Source of the DNA: an uncultured Lachnospiraceae bacterium
GTDB taxonomy: Bacteria > Bacillota > Clostridia > Lachnospirales > Lachnospiraceae
Length of the DNA stretch: 64,000 bases
Assembly: GCA_946546945.1 (NCBI GenBank)
Contig: CAMNOU010000003.1
Span: 1-64,000, forward strand
Direction: 5' to 3'
Under the pieces are notes generated by a model. That model ran no database searches. It saw only the letters and a program-made list of their open reading frames with translations, and was not told the origin of the DNA. Below are positions 51,333 through 60,407 of the stretch, piece after piece (the first letter of the stretch is position 1; every line of letters begins with the position of its first letter). The position numbers were made by a program, and so were the translations under genes.

Positions 51333-52637
51333 TCAGCAAAGTCCAAGTGCCTGCGGGATTGCCAGTGTCAGCTGCGGGATAAAGGTTACCAGGAGCAGAC
51401 ATACAATCACTGCCACAAAAAATTTCATCAAAATACGGATAACCTGTTCGATGGCGACATTGCTGATCCGGCATCCTGCAAACAGGATGGCTCCGACCGG
51501 CGGCGTCATTGTCCCTACACAGAGATTCATGACCATCATCAGTCCAAAGTGCACCGGATTCATCCCCCATGTCTGTACAATCGGCAGGAAAATCGGCGTG
51601 AAAATCAGGACCGCGGGAGTCGGGTCCATGAAGGTACCGACAATCAGCAGAATCAAATTCATGATCAGAAGAATAATAATCGGGTTGCTGCTGACTCCCA
51701 GAATACTGTTTGCGATCAGCTGCGGTATTTTTGCGTAGGACATCACAAAGGACATGATGGACGATACGCATACCAGAAACTCGATCACGGCTGTCGTCTT
51801 CACGGAATCCAGAAGGATTTTCGGCAGGTCTTTCAGCTTCAGGCTTCGATAGATCAGGGAAAGAACAAAGGCGTAGACAACCGCGATCGCCGATCCTTCC
51901 GTTGCTGTGAAGACCCCTTTCAGAATACCGCCGATTACGATTACGATCATCAGTAAGGAAGGGATTCCTCTCCAAAGTGTAATCAGCGCTTCTTTTGCCT
52001 TGATTTTCTGACCGCTGATGTACTTTCTGCGTTTTGCCATGATTCCGGCCACGATCATACATACGACTCCCCACAGGATTCCGGGAATATATCCGGCCAT
52101 GAACATTGCCGCAACAGAAACTCCGCTGGCAACTGTCGTATATACAATCATAATGTTAGAAGGCGGAATCATCATTCCGGTCGGTCCGGAAGCAATATTC
52201 ACTGCGGCGGAGTATTCTTTGGCATACCCTTCCTCTTCCTCCATAGGTCCCAGAATAGAGCCCATGGCGGATGCGGATGCCACACCGGATCCGGAAATTG
52301 CCCCAAAAAGCATGTTTGCAACGATATTGGTCTGCGCCAGAGACCCCGGAAGCCTGTGAGCAACCAGCTGCGCGCAGCCAATCAGCCGTCTAGCGATACC
52401 GCCTGAATTCATCAGGTTGCCCGCCAGCACGAAAAACGGGATTGCAAGAAGGGCAAAGGAGTTGGCTCCTGTAAACATTTTCATGGCTGCCGTGATCATA
52501 GCCCGGTCAAATGGCAGGATCACAAGAATTGCAAGTGCCGAACCGGCTCCGATCGAAAGGCCGATCGGAAACCCCAGCACAAGCAGCAATGCTATAACAA
52601 CGATCATTACAATTCCTGCAACAGCAGCTGCACTCAT
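51333..52637 (-). CDS. dctM: TRAP transporter large permease
   Basis: A 434-residue membrane protein of the DctM/SiaM type: about 12 hydrophobic segments, ANMLFGAISGSGVASASAMGSIL and PSNIMIVYTTVASGVSVAAMFMAGYIPGI motifs, plus PPVGAILFAGCRISN near the end. Overlaps the dctQ stop by 4 bases (ATGA type). With DctQ and DctP it imports an acid sugar using an ion gradient. Confidence 0.94.
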   Translation of the reverse strand: MSAAAVAGIVMIVVIALLLVLGFPIGLSIGAGSALAILVILPFDRAMITAAMKMFTGANSFALLAIPFFVLAGNLMNSGGIARRLIGCAQLVAHRLPGSLAQTNIVANMLFGAISGSGVASASAMGSILGPMEEEEGYAKEYSAAVNIASGPTGMMIPPSNIMIVYTTVASGVSVAAMFMAGYIPGILWGVVCMIVAGIMAKRRKYISGQKIKAKEALITLWRGIPSLLMIVIVIGGILKGVFTATEGSAIAVVYAFVLSLIYRSLKLKDLPKILLDSVKTTAVIEFLVCVSSIMSFVMSYAKIPQLIANSILGVSSNPIIILLIMNLILLIVGTFMDPTPAVLIFTPIFLPIVQTWGMNPVHFGLMMVMNLCVGTMTPPVGAILFAGCRISNVAIEQVIRILMKFFVAVIVCLLLVTFIPQLTLAIPQALGLC

Positions 52638-53143
52638 ACCAAAGCACCTCCTTTATTCCGGTTTACTTTATATTTCTGATAGTCCTCCGCGAAAAGATAT
52701 ACGGAATAGATCAGAATCACGACTGCACAGATCGGAATAGATGCATAAATCACTCCCATCGGAATCTGTAAAGCAGCATCCACAGAGCCCATCTGCTGTC
52801 TGGTCAGCGCCCATCCGCCGATTCCCATAACCGCAAGTGAAAAAATAATCAGAACTACTGTAATCGCATAATCATCGATCAGTCTGGGCAGCGGAGACAG
52901 CTTGTTCTTCACGATCGATATTTCCAGATGTTCCCGTTTCCCGAAAGTATATGCGGAGCCGAACATGATTACCCACACAAACATATATTGAGCCAGCGTT
53001 TCTGCTACCGCACTGGGCGAATTAAAGAAAAACCGGGCGATGACCTGATAGGTCACCAGGACAGTCATGCATGCCAGAAGAGCAATATTAATGCATGCCA
53101 TCACCCTGTCCACAATCTTTTTGATTGTCCGCAACGCGCGCAT
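52634..53143 (-). CDS. dctQ: TRAP transporter small permease
   Basis: A 169-residue four-helix membrane protein of the DctQ type (EIS-motif in EHLEISIVKNKL, WVIMFGSAYTFGKREHLEI). GGAGG precedes ATG 53143. Sits between dctP and dctM. Confidence 0.92.
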   Translation of the reverse strand: MRALRTIKKIVDRVMACINIALLACMTVLVTYQVIARFFFNSPSAVAETLAQYMFVWVIMFGSAYTFGKREHLEISIVKNKLSPLPRLIDDYAITVVLIIFSLAVMGIGGWALTRQQMGSVDAALQIPMGVIYASIPICAVVILIYSVYLFAEDYQKYKVNRNKGGALV

Positions 53144-53170
53144 AATCTCACATTTCCTCCCTCTGAATTA

Positions 53171-54262
53171 TTATTTATTCAGTTTCTGAATTTCCTCATA
53201 AACTGCCTTTGTCGTATCTGACAGGTTTGCATTCCTTTCGATCAGTTCCTGGCATGCTTCCTGGAACGGAGCGATATCTACTTCTACAATCTCCACACCT
53301 GCTTCTTCTGCATCCTTCTCATAAGTAGCGCGCATTTCTTTGCAGAGTGCGAACGCCGTCGTCGTAGACTCCTTTGCTACCTGCTCCAGAGCAGCCTTGT
53401 CCTCATCGCTCATGGTGTCATAGACCATAGAGGAGATTACAACCTCATCCGGGATCATCAGATGGCTGGTCTCGCTGTAATAAGGTGCCACCTCGTACTG
53501 TTTCAGATCCATATAGGTGATGATATTGTTCTCAGCTCCGTCTAAAGTACCTGTCTGAATCGCGGAATATACGTCTCCCTGGCTCATCGGTGTACCGACA
53601 CCGCCCATGTTATTCATCATTTTGATCATGGTATCCGACTGCATAACACGGATTTTCATTCCGGAGAGTTCTTCCGGCGTGGTGACCGCATGGTCTCTTG
53701 TATAAACATTGCGGGCTCCGAGGCAGTAAGCGGTCAGTACATGGAATCCGGAACTGTCTGTGGAAGAAAACAGATCTTCCAGGGCCTGATTATCATTTGT
53801 AAACAGAGTTTCCATATCATCAATCGTATCAAACATATACGGCGTACCGATCACGGCAAAATCTGCATTGACCCCTTCCACGATTGAATTTGCCACAAGC
53901 GCCATGTCAACCGCTCCTGCCTGTACAGATGAAAGCGAATCCTGCTGATTTCCGAGAAGTTCATTCGGATAAACCTCAATGGAGTATCTTCCTTCTGTGG
54001 CATCATATAATGCATCGCTCATTTGACGTACTGCTTCTGCTTCCGGATTTTCCGCTGACTGATTAAACGCGCATTTTAAAACCGTCTCGCCCTGTTTCGT
54101 CCCTGTCACGGCTCCTTCTGCTGATTCTTCACCGGCTGAAACTGCAGTCTCACCCGAAGTGTTCGTTGACGTATTCTGCGTATTCTTTGAAGATCCGCAT
54201 GCCGTCAGTCCCATTGCCAGAGTTACTGTTAGTGCACCTACAATCATTGCTCTGCGTTTCAT
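53171..54262 (-). CDS. dctP: TRAP transporter substrate-binding lipoprotein
   Basis: A 363-residue lipoprotein: signal MKRRAMIVGALTVTLAMGLTAC with lipobox L-T-A-C (Cys22), a Ser/Thr/Glu-rich linker, and the DctP fold (AVRQMSDALYDATEGRYSIEVYPNELLG, LSGMKIRVMQSDTMIKMMNNMGGVGTPMSQGDVYSAIQTGTLDGAENN). R205-region Arg in KIRVMQ is the usual carboxylate-binding Arg. First gene of the uronate operon, with AAGGAGG before the ATG; three LacI-type sites lie upstream. Confidence 0.93.
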   Translation of the reverse strand: MKRRAMIVGALTVTLAMGLTACGSSKNTQNTSTNTSGETAVSAGEESAEGAVTGTKQGETVLKCAFNQSAENPEAEAVRQMSDALYDATEGRYSIEVYPNELLGNQQDSLSSVQAGAVDMALVANSIVEGVNADFAVIGTPYMFDTIDDMETLFTNDNQALEDLFSSTDSSGFHVLTAYCLGARNVYTRDHAVTTPEELSGMKIRVMQSDTMIKMMNNMGGVGTPMSQGDVYSAIQTGTLDGAENNIITYMDLKQYEVAPYYSETSHLMIPDEVVISSMVYDTMSDEDKAALEQVAKESTTTAFALCKEMRATYEKDAEEAGVEIVEVDIAPFQEACQELIERNANLSDTTKAVYEEIQKLNK

Positions 54263-54282
54263 AATCTGTCCTCCTTAAATGA

Positions 54283-54298
54283 ATGAAAGTGGTTTCGC
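54283..54298. promoter_or_regulatory. LacI-type operator, weak copy
   Basis: ATGAAAGTGGTTTCGC, similar to the ATGAAACCGGTTTCAT palindrome, about 20 bases before dctP. Confidence 0.4.
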
Positions 54299-54331
54299 AG
54301 GCAGATGGTCTCATCTGCCGCCATGTTTATT

Positions 54332-54349
54332 AATGAACCGGTTTTCACA
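54332..54349. promoter_or_regulatory. LacI-type operator, imperfect copy
   Basis: AATGAACCGGTTTTCACA contains the ACCGGT core and matches the palindrome at 54379 imperfectly. Confidence 0.5.
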
Positions 54350-54378
54350 TTACCTGCAAAGTATGGTTATAAATACCT

Positions 54379-54396
54379 TATGAAACCGGTTTCATA
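54379..54396. promoter_or_regulatory. LacI-type operator, perfect 18-bp palindrome
   Basis: TATGAAACCGGTTTCATA, a perfect palindrome with the central CG typical of LacI/GalR regulators, about 120 bases upstream of dctP. Confidence 0.8.
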
Positions 54397-54407
54397 CTTA
54401 AATTTTT

Positions 54408-54455
54408 ACCGTTTCCCGGTAAAACAGCTATTGCTGTTCTTTACCTGGAAACGGT
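54408..54455. terminator. Long hairpin over the lacI-type stop codon
   Basis: ACCGTTTCC-GGTAAA-AACAGC and its complement form a near-continuous 20-bp stem with a 4-base loop, spanning the last codons and the stop. No T-run, so termination or attenuation into dctP is possible but unproven. Confidence 0.5.
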
Positions 54456-55481
54456 TGATCCCCGCAGTTCCATGCGGTTTTTTAACATGATTGTCCTCGG
54501 TTTATTCTCTTTGCCTCCCTGTATCCGTTCGATCAGCAGCCTGGCAGCTTCTGCGCCCTCCCGGTGGGAATCCTGCATGATTGTCGTGATGCCCGGACCG
54601 ATCAGATCAGCCCAGCCCCAGTTATCATATCCGCAGATTCCGAAATCCGCTCCGATCTGGATGCCGGCAGTTTTTACAGCCTGCAATACTTCCAGAAGCA
54701 CAACTCCATTCACACAGAAAGCTGCGATTCGTTCATCCGGAAAAGAGGTCACAAACCGGCTGAGTTTGTCCAGACAGTCATCTCTTCTCTTTGCTGTATC
54801 ATAGAGGTATGTCGCCTGCTTTCCATCGTAGCCAAGTTCACGGGCGGTCATCTCGCAAAAGGCCTTATAACGCAGGACACGCGGCATAACCGTCTCTACT
54901 CCTGCTGCAAAAAAACCTATCTTTGTATATCCCAGTTTTTTCAGGTACCGCAGACAGTTATAAGTAGAATCATAATTATCGGTACATACCGTATCGAGTT
55001 CTCCCTCAACCGACAATTGTCTGTCCGCAAGCACCACCGGTATTGTTTTGGAAAGATTGAGTATCCATGCGTCATTTTTACCGGTCGAATTGATAATCAG
55101 TCCATCCACCTGATGGTTCATCAGATTTTTGATGGCCTGAAGCTCATGTTCAGGATCATTTTCACTGTCTGCCAAAAGCAGCTGATACCCGTTCTCCATA
55201 CAGACACTGTTGATTCCCTTCATCAGGATCGACGAAAACGGACTTCCCACATCACTGACCACACATCCGATGCTCCTGCTGCTGTGAGACTTGAGGCTCT
55301 GCGCCAGACGATTCGGGTGATAATCCAGCCTTTGTATCACTTCCTCAATGCGCAGCCTGGTCTGATCCGAAAGTTTATCATACTTACCGTTCAGATAACG
55401 CGAAACCGTTGTCTTTGACACTCCGGCCTCCGATGCTACATGATCAATCGTAATTTTTGGGGAAACAACTCCTGTTCTCAA
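54441..55481 (-). CDS. LacI-family repressor of the uronate operon
   Basis: A 346-residue LacI/GalR regulator: helix-turn-helix ITIDHVASEAGVSKTTVSRYLNGKYDKLSDQTRLRIEEVIQRLDYHPNRLAQSLKS, followed by a periplasmic-binding-like effector domain (SIGCVVSDVGSPFSSILMKGI, ADFGICGYDNWGWADLIGPGITTI). It begins at a TTG (55481) with GAGG 10 bases upstream. It precedes dctP on the same strand; matching palindromes are found before dctP and before its own gene. The likely inducer is KDG or a related uronate intermediate, as for KdgR, but this is inference. Confidence 0.88.
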   Translation of the reverse strand: MRTGVVSPKITIDHVASEAGVSKTTVSRYLNGKYDKLSDQTRLRIEEVIQRLDYHPNRLAQSLKSHSSRSIGCVVSDVGSPFSSILMKGINSVCMENGYQLLLADSENDPEHELQAIKNLMNHQVDGLIINSTGKNDAWILNLSKTIPVVLADRQLSVEGELDTVCTDNYDSTYNCLRYLKKLGYTKIGFFAAGVETVMPRVLRYKAFCEMTARELGYDGKQATYLYDTAKRRDDCLDKLSRFVTSFPDERIAAFCVNGVVLLEVLQAVKTAGIQIGADFGICGYDNWGWADLIGPGITTIMQDSHREGAEAARLLIERIQGGKENKPRTIMLKNRMELRGSTVSR

Positions 55482-55524
55482 TTCCTGTAATCCTCATTTC
55501 TAATTCGTGGTTCAATTATATGTC

Positions 55525-55541
55525 TATGAAACCGGTTTGTA
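55525..55541. promoter_or_regulatory. LacI-type operator upstream of the repressor gene
   Basis: TATGAAACCGGTTTGTA matches the 54379-54396 palindrome in 14 or more positions and lies 44 bases before the repressor start, suggesting autoregulation. A weaker copy (ATGAAATCGGTACCAT) is at 55637-55652. Confidence 0.7.
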
Positions 55542-55682
55542 CATTACCTGAGATGTATATCTATGTGATTTTGTTTATATTATTCAAATATGTTGCATAT
55601 TTTTTGTGCATAATTACCATTTCCATCGTTCCCTATATGAAATCGGTACCATGTTATTTGGAAAGATTTTCCCTAAAACGGC

Positions 55683-55720
55683 AAAAAGGAACTGCCGGTC
55701 CATTCCGACAGTCCCTTTTT
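55683..55720 (-). terminator. Terminator of nrdDG
   Basis: AAAAAGGGACTGTCGG pairs with CCGGCAGTTCCTTTTT on the minus strand, directly after the nrdG stop. Confidence 0.9.
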
Positions 55721-55722
55721 CG

Positions 55723-56250
55723 TCAGTTATTCAATTCAGAAAGCACCGTCTTCCCGGTTTCTCTCGATCTTTTCATATCGATGATCCGCTGATTCTCAGA
55801 TCCCCGGAAATTCAGTCTTATATTCTTTTTCTCCTCGACAAAGCGCCCGTCTACAAGGATATCCACCTGATCCAGAATCTCATCGGTATATTCCGTGTAA
55901 CGGCACCCGCCGGGAACGAGATCTTTTTCATAAATAAATCCCGTGTACATCCAGAGGTCTTTCCCGGGACATTCTTTCCTGAACCGACGGATCAATCCTG
56001 CCACTTCCGGCTGATTGGCCAGTTCAAAAGGTTCTCCCCCTAGAATCGTCAGCCCCTGATAATAAGGCTGCGCGACTTCCTTCAGGATGAAATCCTCCAT
56101 CTCTTTATCATACTGATTGCCGAACTCAAAATCCCATGTCTGCGGCTGAAAGCAGCCCTTGCAGTGATTGGTGCAGCCTGATACAAACACGCTGACACGG
56201 ATTCCTTTTCCGTTGGCACAGTCGGCAGTCATAATCTCACCTACGTGCAT
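55723..56250 (-). CDS. nrdG: Anaerobic ribonucleotide reductase activating protein
   Basis: A 175-residue radical SAM activase. The cluster motif is C26-x3-C30-x2-C33 (GCTNHCKGC), followed by ILGGEPFE, the SAM-binding GGE motif. It generates the glycyl radical on NrdD. GGAGGG precedes the ATG; the gap after nrdD is 25 bases. Confidence 0.95.
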   Translation of the reverse strand: MHVGEIMTADCANGKGIRVSVFVSGCTNHCKGCFQPQTWDFEFGNQYDKEMEDFILKEVAQPYYQGLTILGGEPFELANQPEVAGLIRRFRKECPGKDLWMYTGFIYEKDLVPGGCRYTEYTDEILDQVDILVDGRFVEEKKNIRLNFRGSENQRIIDMKRSRETGKTVLSELNN

Positions 56251-56275
56251 ATTCCCTCCGTTCAGAACGACCTGA

Positions 56276-58495
56276 TCACTCGTTCACTTCTGAAGCATTC
56301 GCCTCATCATGAAGAAGGGTCCCGTTTGAAAGATGCAGTACTCTCTCTTTGATTTCCTGTGTCCTGCCCTGATTCCAGAACTGTGTGCCGATATAGCCGC
56401 AGGTTCTTCTTGCCACATTCATTTTGTCCTGATCACGGTTGCCGCAGCAGGGGCACTCCCAGAGAAGCTTCCCATCCTCCTCAACGATCTGAATCTCTCC
56501 GGTATATCCGCATTCCTGGCAGAAATCACTCTTTGTGTTCAGCTCAGCATACATAATATTATCATAGATGTACTTCATCACAGAAAGCACCGCATCCAGA
56601 TTGTTCTGGAGGTTCGGAACCTCGACATAGCTGATGGCCCCGCCCGGGGAAAGAGCCTGGAACTGAGCTTCAAATTTCAGCTTTTTAAATGCATCAATTT
56701 CTTCTGTAACATGTACATGATAACTGTTGGTAATGTAGTTTTTATCGGTAACCCCCGGAATAACGCCGAAACGTTTCTGCAGGCATTTCGCGAATTTGTA
56801 AGTTGTGGACTCCAGCGGTGTGCCGTACAGGCTGAAGGCAATCGTCGTCTCCTCTCTCCACTTCGCGCAGGCATCATTCATGTGCTGCATGATCTGCAGC
56901 GCAAACGGAGTAGCGGAAGGATCCGTATGGGATTTTCCGGTCATATAACGGACACACTCACACAGACCGGCATAGCCAAGAGAAATCGTGGAATAGCCGT
57001 TAAAGAGAAGCTTATCGATCTTCTCCCCCTTCTCAAGGCGCGCGAGCGCTCCGTGCTGCCACAGGATGGGTGCGACATCAGACGGCGTTCCTTTCAGCCG
57101 GTTATGTCTGCACATAAGGGCACGGTAGCAAAGCTCCAGACGCTCATCAAAAATCTTCCAGAACAGATCTTCCTTCCCGCCGGATGAACATGCGATATCA
57201 ACAAGATTCAGCGTAACAACCCCCTGATTGAAACGGCCGTAGAACTTCCAGCTGCCATCCGGGTTTCTCTGCCCCTCTTCTGCAGTCAGGAAAGAGCGGC
57301 ATCCCATACAGGTATATACGTTGCCTTTTTTCAGCTCTTTCATCACTTTCGCGGAAATATAATCCGGCACCATCCGCTTTGCAGTACACTTTGCTGCCAG
57401 TTCTGTCAGATACCAGTATTTGGAATCCTCATGGACATTGTCCTCGTCAAGCACATAAATCAGCTTCGGGAACGCAGGCGTAATATAAACACCTTTTTCG
57501 TTCTTGATGCCATGAATACGCTGTTTTAAGACTTCCTCTGTCACCATGGCAAGATCATCCCGCATGGTTCCCTCCGGAACCTCATCCAGATACATGAAAA
57601 TGGTAATGAACGGAGCCTGTCCATTGGTCGTCATCAGTGTGATCACCTGATACTGGATCATCTGGACACCCTGCTTGACTTCCTTGCGCACACGCATCTC
57701 AGCCACTTTGTTGATTGTCTCCTGATCGGCCTCGATTCCGTTCTTCTCAAATTCCTCCGCAACTTCCTTGCGGAACTTTTCTCTGCTCACCTGTACAAAC
57801 GGAACAAGATGCGCCAGTGAAATGCTCTGTCCTCCATACTGGGAACTCGCAATCTGAGCGACAGCCTGTGTTGCTACATTACAGGCAGTAGAAAAGCTGT
57901 GCGGCCGCTCGATCATGGTCTCACTGATCACGGTTCCGTTCTGAAGCATATCCTCCAGATTGACCAGACAGCAGTTATGCATATGCTGCGCAAAATAATC
58001 CGAGTCATGGAAATGGATCAGACCTTTTTCATGCGCGTCAACGATATCCTGGGGAAGCAGGAATCTCTTCGTAATATCCTTGCTTACCTCACCGGCCATA
58101 TAGTCGCGCTGGACACTGTTGACTGCCGGATTCTTATTGGAATTCTCCTGTTTCACTTCTTCATTGTCAAACTCCAGCAGACTTAAGATCTGCTCGTCTG
58201 TAGAATTAGACTTCCGGACCAGAGCCCGTCTGTAACGATAGGTGATATAGTTTCTCGCCACAGAGAATGCTCTCTGGTTCATGATCTGATTCTCAACAAA
58301 GTCCTGAATCTCTTCTACACTCAACGCGCGGTTCATGCCCTCGCAGATCGTGCGCATATTCGCCGAGATCACTGCGATCTGCTCCGGTGTCATCTTCTCA
58401 ACATCCGGCACGCTTTCATTGGCTTTGATTACCGCAGCCGTGATTTTATCAAGATCAAAAGGTACTTCCGTTCCGCTTCTTTTTATAATCTTCAT
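56276..58495 (-). CDS. nrdD: Anaerobic (class III) ribonucleoside-triphosphate reductase
   Basis: A 739-residue glycyl-radical enzyme that makes deoxyribonucleotides without oxygen. An ATP-cone lies at about 1-95, the barrel carries the catalytic Cys (CMGCRSFLT region and CNVATQAV), a zinc site is formed by CQECG...CPCC near 660-685, and the glycyl radical site is G700 in RTCGYIG. The start ATG 58495 follows GGGGAG. Two NrdR-like boxes lie just upstream. Confidence 0.96.
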   Translation of the reverse strand: MKIIKRSGTEVPFDLDKITAAVIKANESVPDVEKMTPEQIAVISANMRTICEGMNRALSVEEIQDFVENQIMNQRAFSVARNYITYRYRRALVRKSNSTDEQILSLLEFDNEEVKQENSNKNPAVNSVQRDYMAGEVSKDITKRFLLPQDIVDAHEKGLIHFHDSDYFAQHMHNCCLVNLEDMLQNGTVISETMIERPHSFSTACNVATQAVAQIASSQYGGQSISLAHLVPFVQVSREKFRKEVAEEFEKNGIEADQETINKVAEMRVRKEVKQGVQMIQYQVITLMTTNGQAPFITIFMYLDEVPEGTMRDDLAMVTEEVLKQRIHGIKNEKGVYITPAFPKLIYVLDEDNVHEDSKYWYLTELAAKCTAKRMVPDYISAKVMKELKKGNVYTCMGCRSFLTAEEGQRNPDGSWKFYGRFNQGVVTLNLVDIACSSGGKEDLFWKIFDERLELCYRALMCRHNRLKGTPSDVAPILWQHGALARLEKGEKIDKLLFNGYSTISLGYAGLCECVRYMTGKSHTDPSATPFALQIMQHMNDACAKWREETTIAFSLYGTPLESTTYKFAKCLQKRFGVIPGVTDKNYITNSYHVHVTEEIDAFKKLKFEAQFQALSPGGAISYVEVPNLQNNLDAVLSVMKYIYDNIMYAELNTKSDFCQECGYTGEIQIVEEDGKLLWECPCCGNRDQDKMNVARRTCGYIGTQFWNQGRTQEIKERVLHLSNGTLLHDEANASEVNE

Positions 58496-58536
58496 CTTCT
58501 TCTCCCCTGTTATTGGTTTGTCGTGCGAAGATTATT

Positions 58537-58584
58537 GTACTACATGTAGTGTTTAAATGCAATACCAAAAACTAGATATTGTGG
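58537..58584. promoter_or_regulatory. Pair of NrdR boxes upstream of nrdDG
   Basis: Read on the minus strand: ACACTACATGTAGTAC (58537-58552) and CCACAATATCTAGTTT (58569-58584), both close to the NrdR consensus acaCwAtATwTwGtgt. Their start-to-start distance is 32 bases, near the three-helical-turn spacing of known pairs. The distal box overlaps the gltX stop codon region. They predict repression by NrdR. Confidence 0.75.
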
Positions 58585-60299
58585 TTTTTTTCGAGAGCGG
58601 TCTGAAGACGTCTTCGGATCCGGTCTGTTCCCATCACCTGCATGATCTGATAAAGATCCGGTGTATTGCGCCGTCCGGTCAGTCCGACACGAATCGCCGT
58701 GCTGACATCCCCGACATGGCCCGGCCACTCATCCTTTGCCTTTTTCCATATCTTCACTTCTCTGGCATATCCTGTTTTCTCAGCCAGATCCTTCATTTTT
58801 TCAAACCATAGCTGACTGTCATCGGCAGGATCATAGAATTCGTCCAGATATAAGGTATAAATCCGCTCCAGCGTCTTTTTATCTGAAATGGTCTGATACT
58901 CATAATCCGCCTCAGACACATCGAACTGCGCATCGTACATATAGGAAATATAATCCCGGACATCAGACCATTTCCCGATGTCTTTTCTCTTCTTCTTTAT
59001 CTCCGCCCCGCGCTCGATACCAAGCACCTTCAGGGAGTATTCCCTGTCATCCAGCATGGATTTTAAAACCGGATCATAACGCTTTGCCCACTCGTAAACG
59101 TCATGATAAACTTTTTCTGCAGGAAACTCCGCGATGACATTTTTGGACACATCGATCAATTTATCCATATCGAACAGTGCCCCTTCGGTCGTACTCATCT
59201 TCTTTAATGCAAAAGGAAATGCATACAGATCTGCACCCTGGTTATTCTTCCTCCACATCTCAAAGTCAGAATTCGCAACCGTCATCAGATACTCTTTGAC
59301 AGACTCTGCCGGAATCCCCTCCTGGTGGTAATAGCTGACGGCTGCTTCCGGATCCTTTCTTTTGCTGATCTTGCGCTTAAAGGTTACCGGCTCCCCGTTT
59401 TCATCCAGAATCGTATTGCCGGCCTCATCTGTCTTTGCCTCACTTTTAAGCATCGGCGCATAATGACAATATTTGGGAGCCTTGAACCCGAGGGCACGGA
59501 ACAGCTCCAGATGCAGCGGTACAGACGGGAACCACTCGCTGGAACGGATGACATGCGTCGTATGCATCAGATGATCATCTACCGCATGCGCAAAGTGATA
59601 GGTCGGCAGTCCGTCGCCCTTGATGATGACCACGTCCAGAATATTCTGCGGCATCTCCACTTTTCCTTTCACCATATCTTTATGTGTGATTCTGCCGTCT
59701 TCTTTGCCCATCGCCTTAAAACGGATGACATATTCCTCTCCCCGGCGGATGCGTTCAGCCGCTTCTTCAATGGGATAATCACGATAAACCGCCCATTTCC
59801 CGTAGTAGCCGATATTGTTGATTTTCTCTTCTTCCTGCTTTTTCCGGATCGCCGCCAGTTCCTCCTCCGTTGCAAAGCAGGGATATGCCTTATCATTCGC
59901 GATCAGATACTTTGCGTAAGCCTGATAGATCTCTCTTCTCTGAGACTGGATATAAGGCCCGTAATTGCCGGAAGACTCTGTCTCGCTGACCATTCCCTCA
60001 TCGAAAACGATATCAAAATCCTTCATGGAATCGATAATTCCCTGCACACCGTTCTCAATCTTGCGCTTCTGATCTGTATCCTCGATCCGCAGAATCAGAA
60101 CTCCTTTTGTCTGCTTCACAAGAGCCGTCTCTACAATACACTGCTCCAAAGCGCCGATGTGCACAAAGCCGGTCGGGCTGGGCGCAAAGCGTGTCACGAC
60201 TGCTCCCTCTTCAAGATTCCTCTCAGGATATTTCTCTTCATAGAAAGATATCTCTTTCGCATCCGGGAAAATCAGATCTGCAAGCTCCTGTCTGTTCAT
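58572..60299 (-). CDS. gltX: Glutamyl-tRNA synthetase
   Basis: A 575-residue class I aminoacyl-tRNA synthetase. RFAPSPTGFVHIGA at 37-50 contains the HIGH-type motif, and KRKISKRKDPE is the KMSKS-type loop. LILRIEDTDQKR is the Glu-binding block. It is longer than standard GluRS by about 80 residues, as in a clostridial subgroup. Whether it charges only tRNA-Glu or also tRNA-Gln (non-discriminating, with GatCAB) is not readable here. Preceded by its own promoter. Confidence 0.94.
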   Translation of the reverse strand: MNRQELADLIFPDAKEISFYEEKYPERNLEEGAVVTRFAPSPTGFVHIGALEQCIVETALVKQTKGVLILRIEDTDQKRKIENGVQGIIDSMKDFDIVFDEGMVSETESSGNYGPYIQSQRREIYQAYAKYLIANDKAYPCFATEEELAAIRKKQEEEKINNIGYYGKWAVYRDYPIEEAAERIRRGEEYVIRFKAMGKEDGRITHKDMVKGKVEMPQNILDVVIIKGDGLPTYHFAHAVDDHLMHTTHVIRSSEWFPSVPLHLELFRALGFKAPKYCHYAPMLKSEAKTDEAGNTILDENGEPVTFKRKISKRKDPEAAVSYYHQEGIPAESVKEYLMTVANSDFEMWRKNNQGADLYAFPFALKKMSTTEGALFDMDKLIDVSKNVIAEFPAEKVYHDVYEWAKRYDPVLKSMLDDREYSLKVLGIERGAEIKKKRKDIGKWSDVRDYISYMYDAQFDVSEADYEYQTISDKKTLERIYTLYLDEFYDPADDSQLWFEKMKDLAEKTGYAREVKIWKKAKDEWPGHVGDVSTAIRVGLTGRRNTPDLYQIMQVMGTDRIRRRLQTALEKNHNI

Positions 60300-60375
60300 A
60301 ACTATATAACTCCTCTCCGTAAATCAGAGCTGTCTTTGGTATCTCTGCTCAGATTTCATTTTACAATCAATCCAT

Positions 60376-60405
60376 ATATTACACATTGGATGCACAGCTT
60401 GTCAA
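60376..60405 (-). promoter_or_regulatory. Predicted gltX promoter
   Basis: Minus strand: -35 TTGACA (60400-60405), 18-base spacer, -10 TAATAT (60376-60381); leader about 70 bases. Confidence 0.65.
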
Positions 60406-60407
60406 TG

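Noticed and set aside
54564-55418. 284-codon plus-strand open frame
   Set aside because: Antisense to the LacI-family gene, which has clear domains.
60300-60375. T-box leader before gltX
   Set aside because: The leader is only about 70 bases and lacks a T-box sequence and antiterminator fold.
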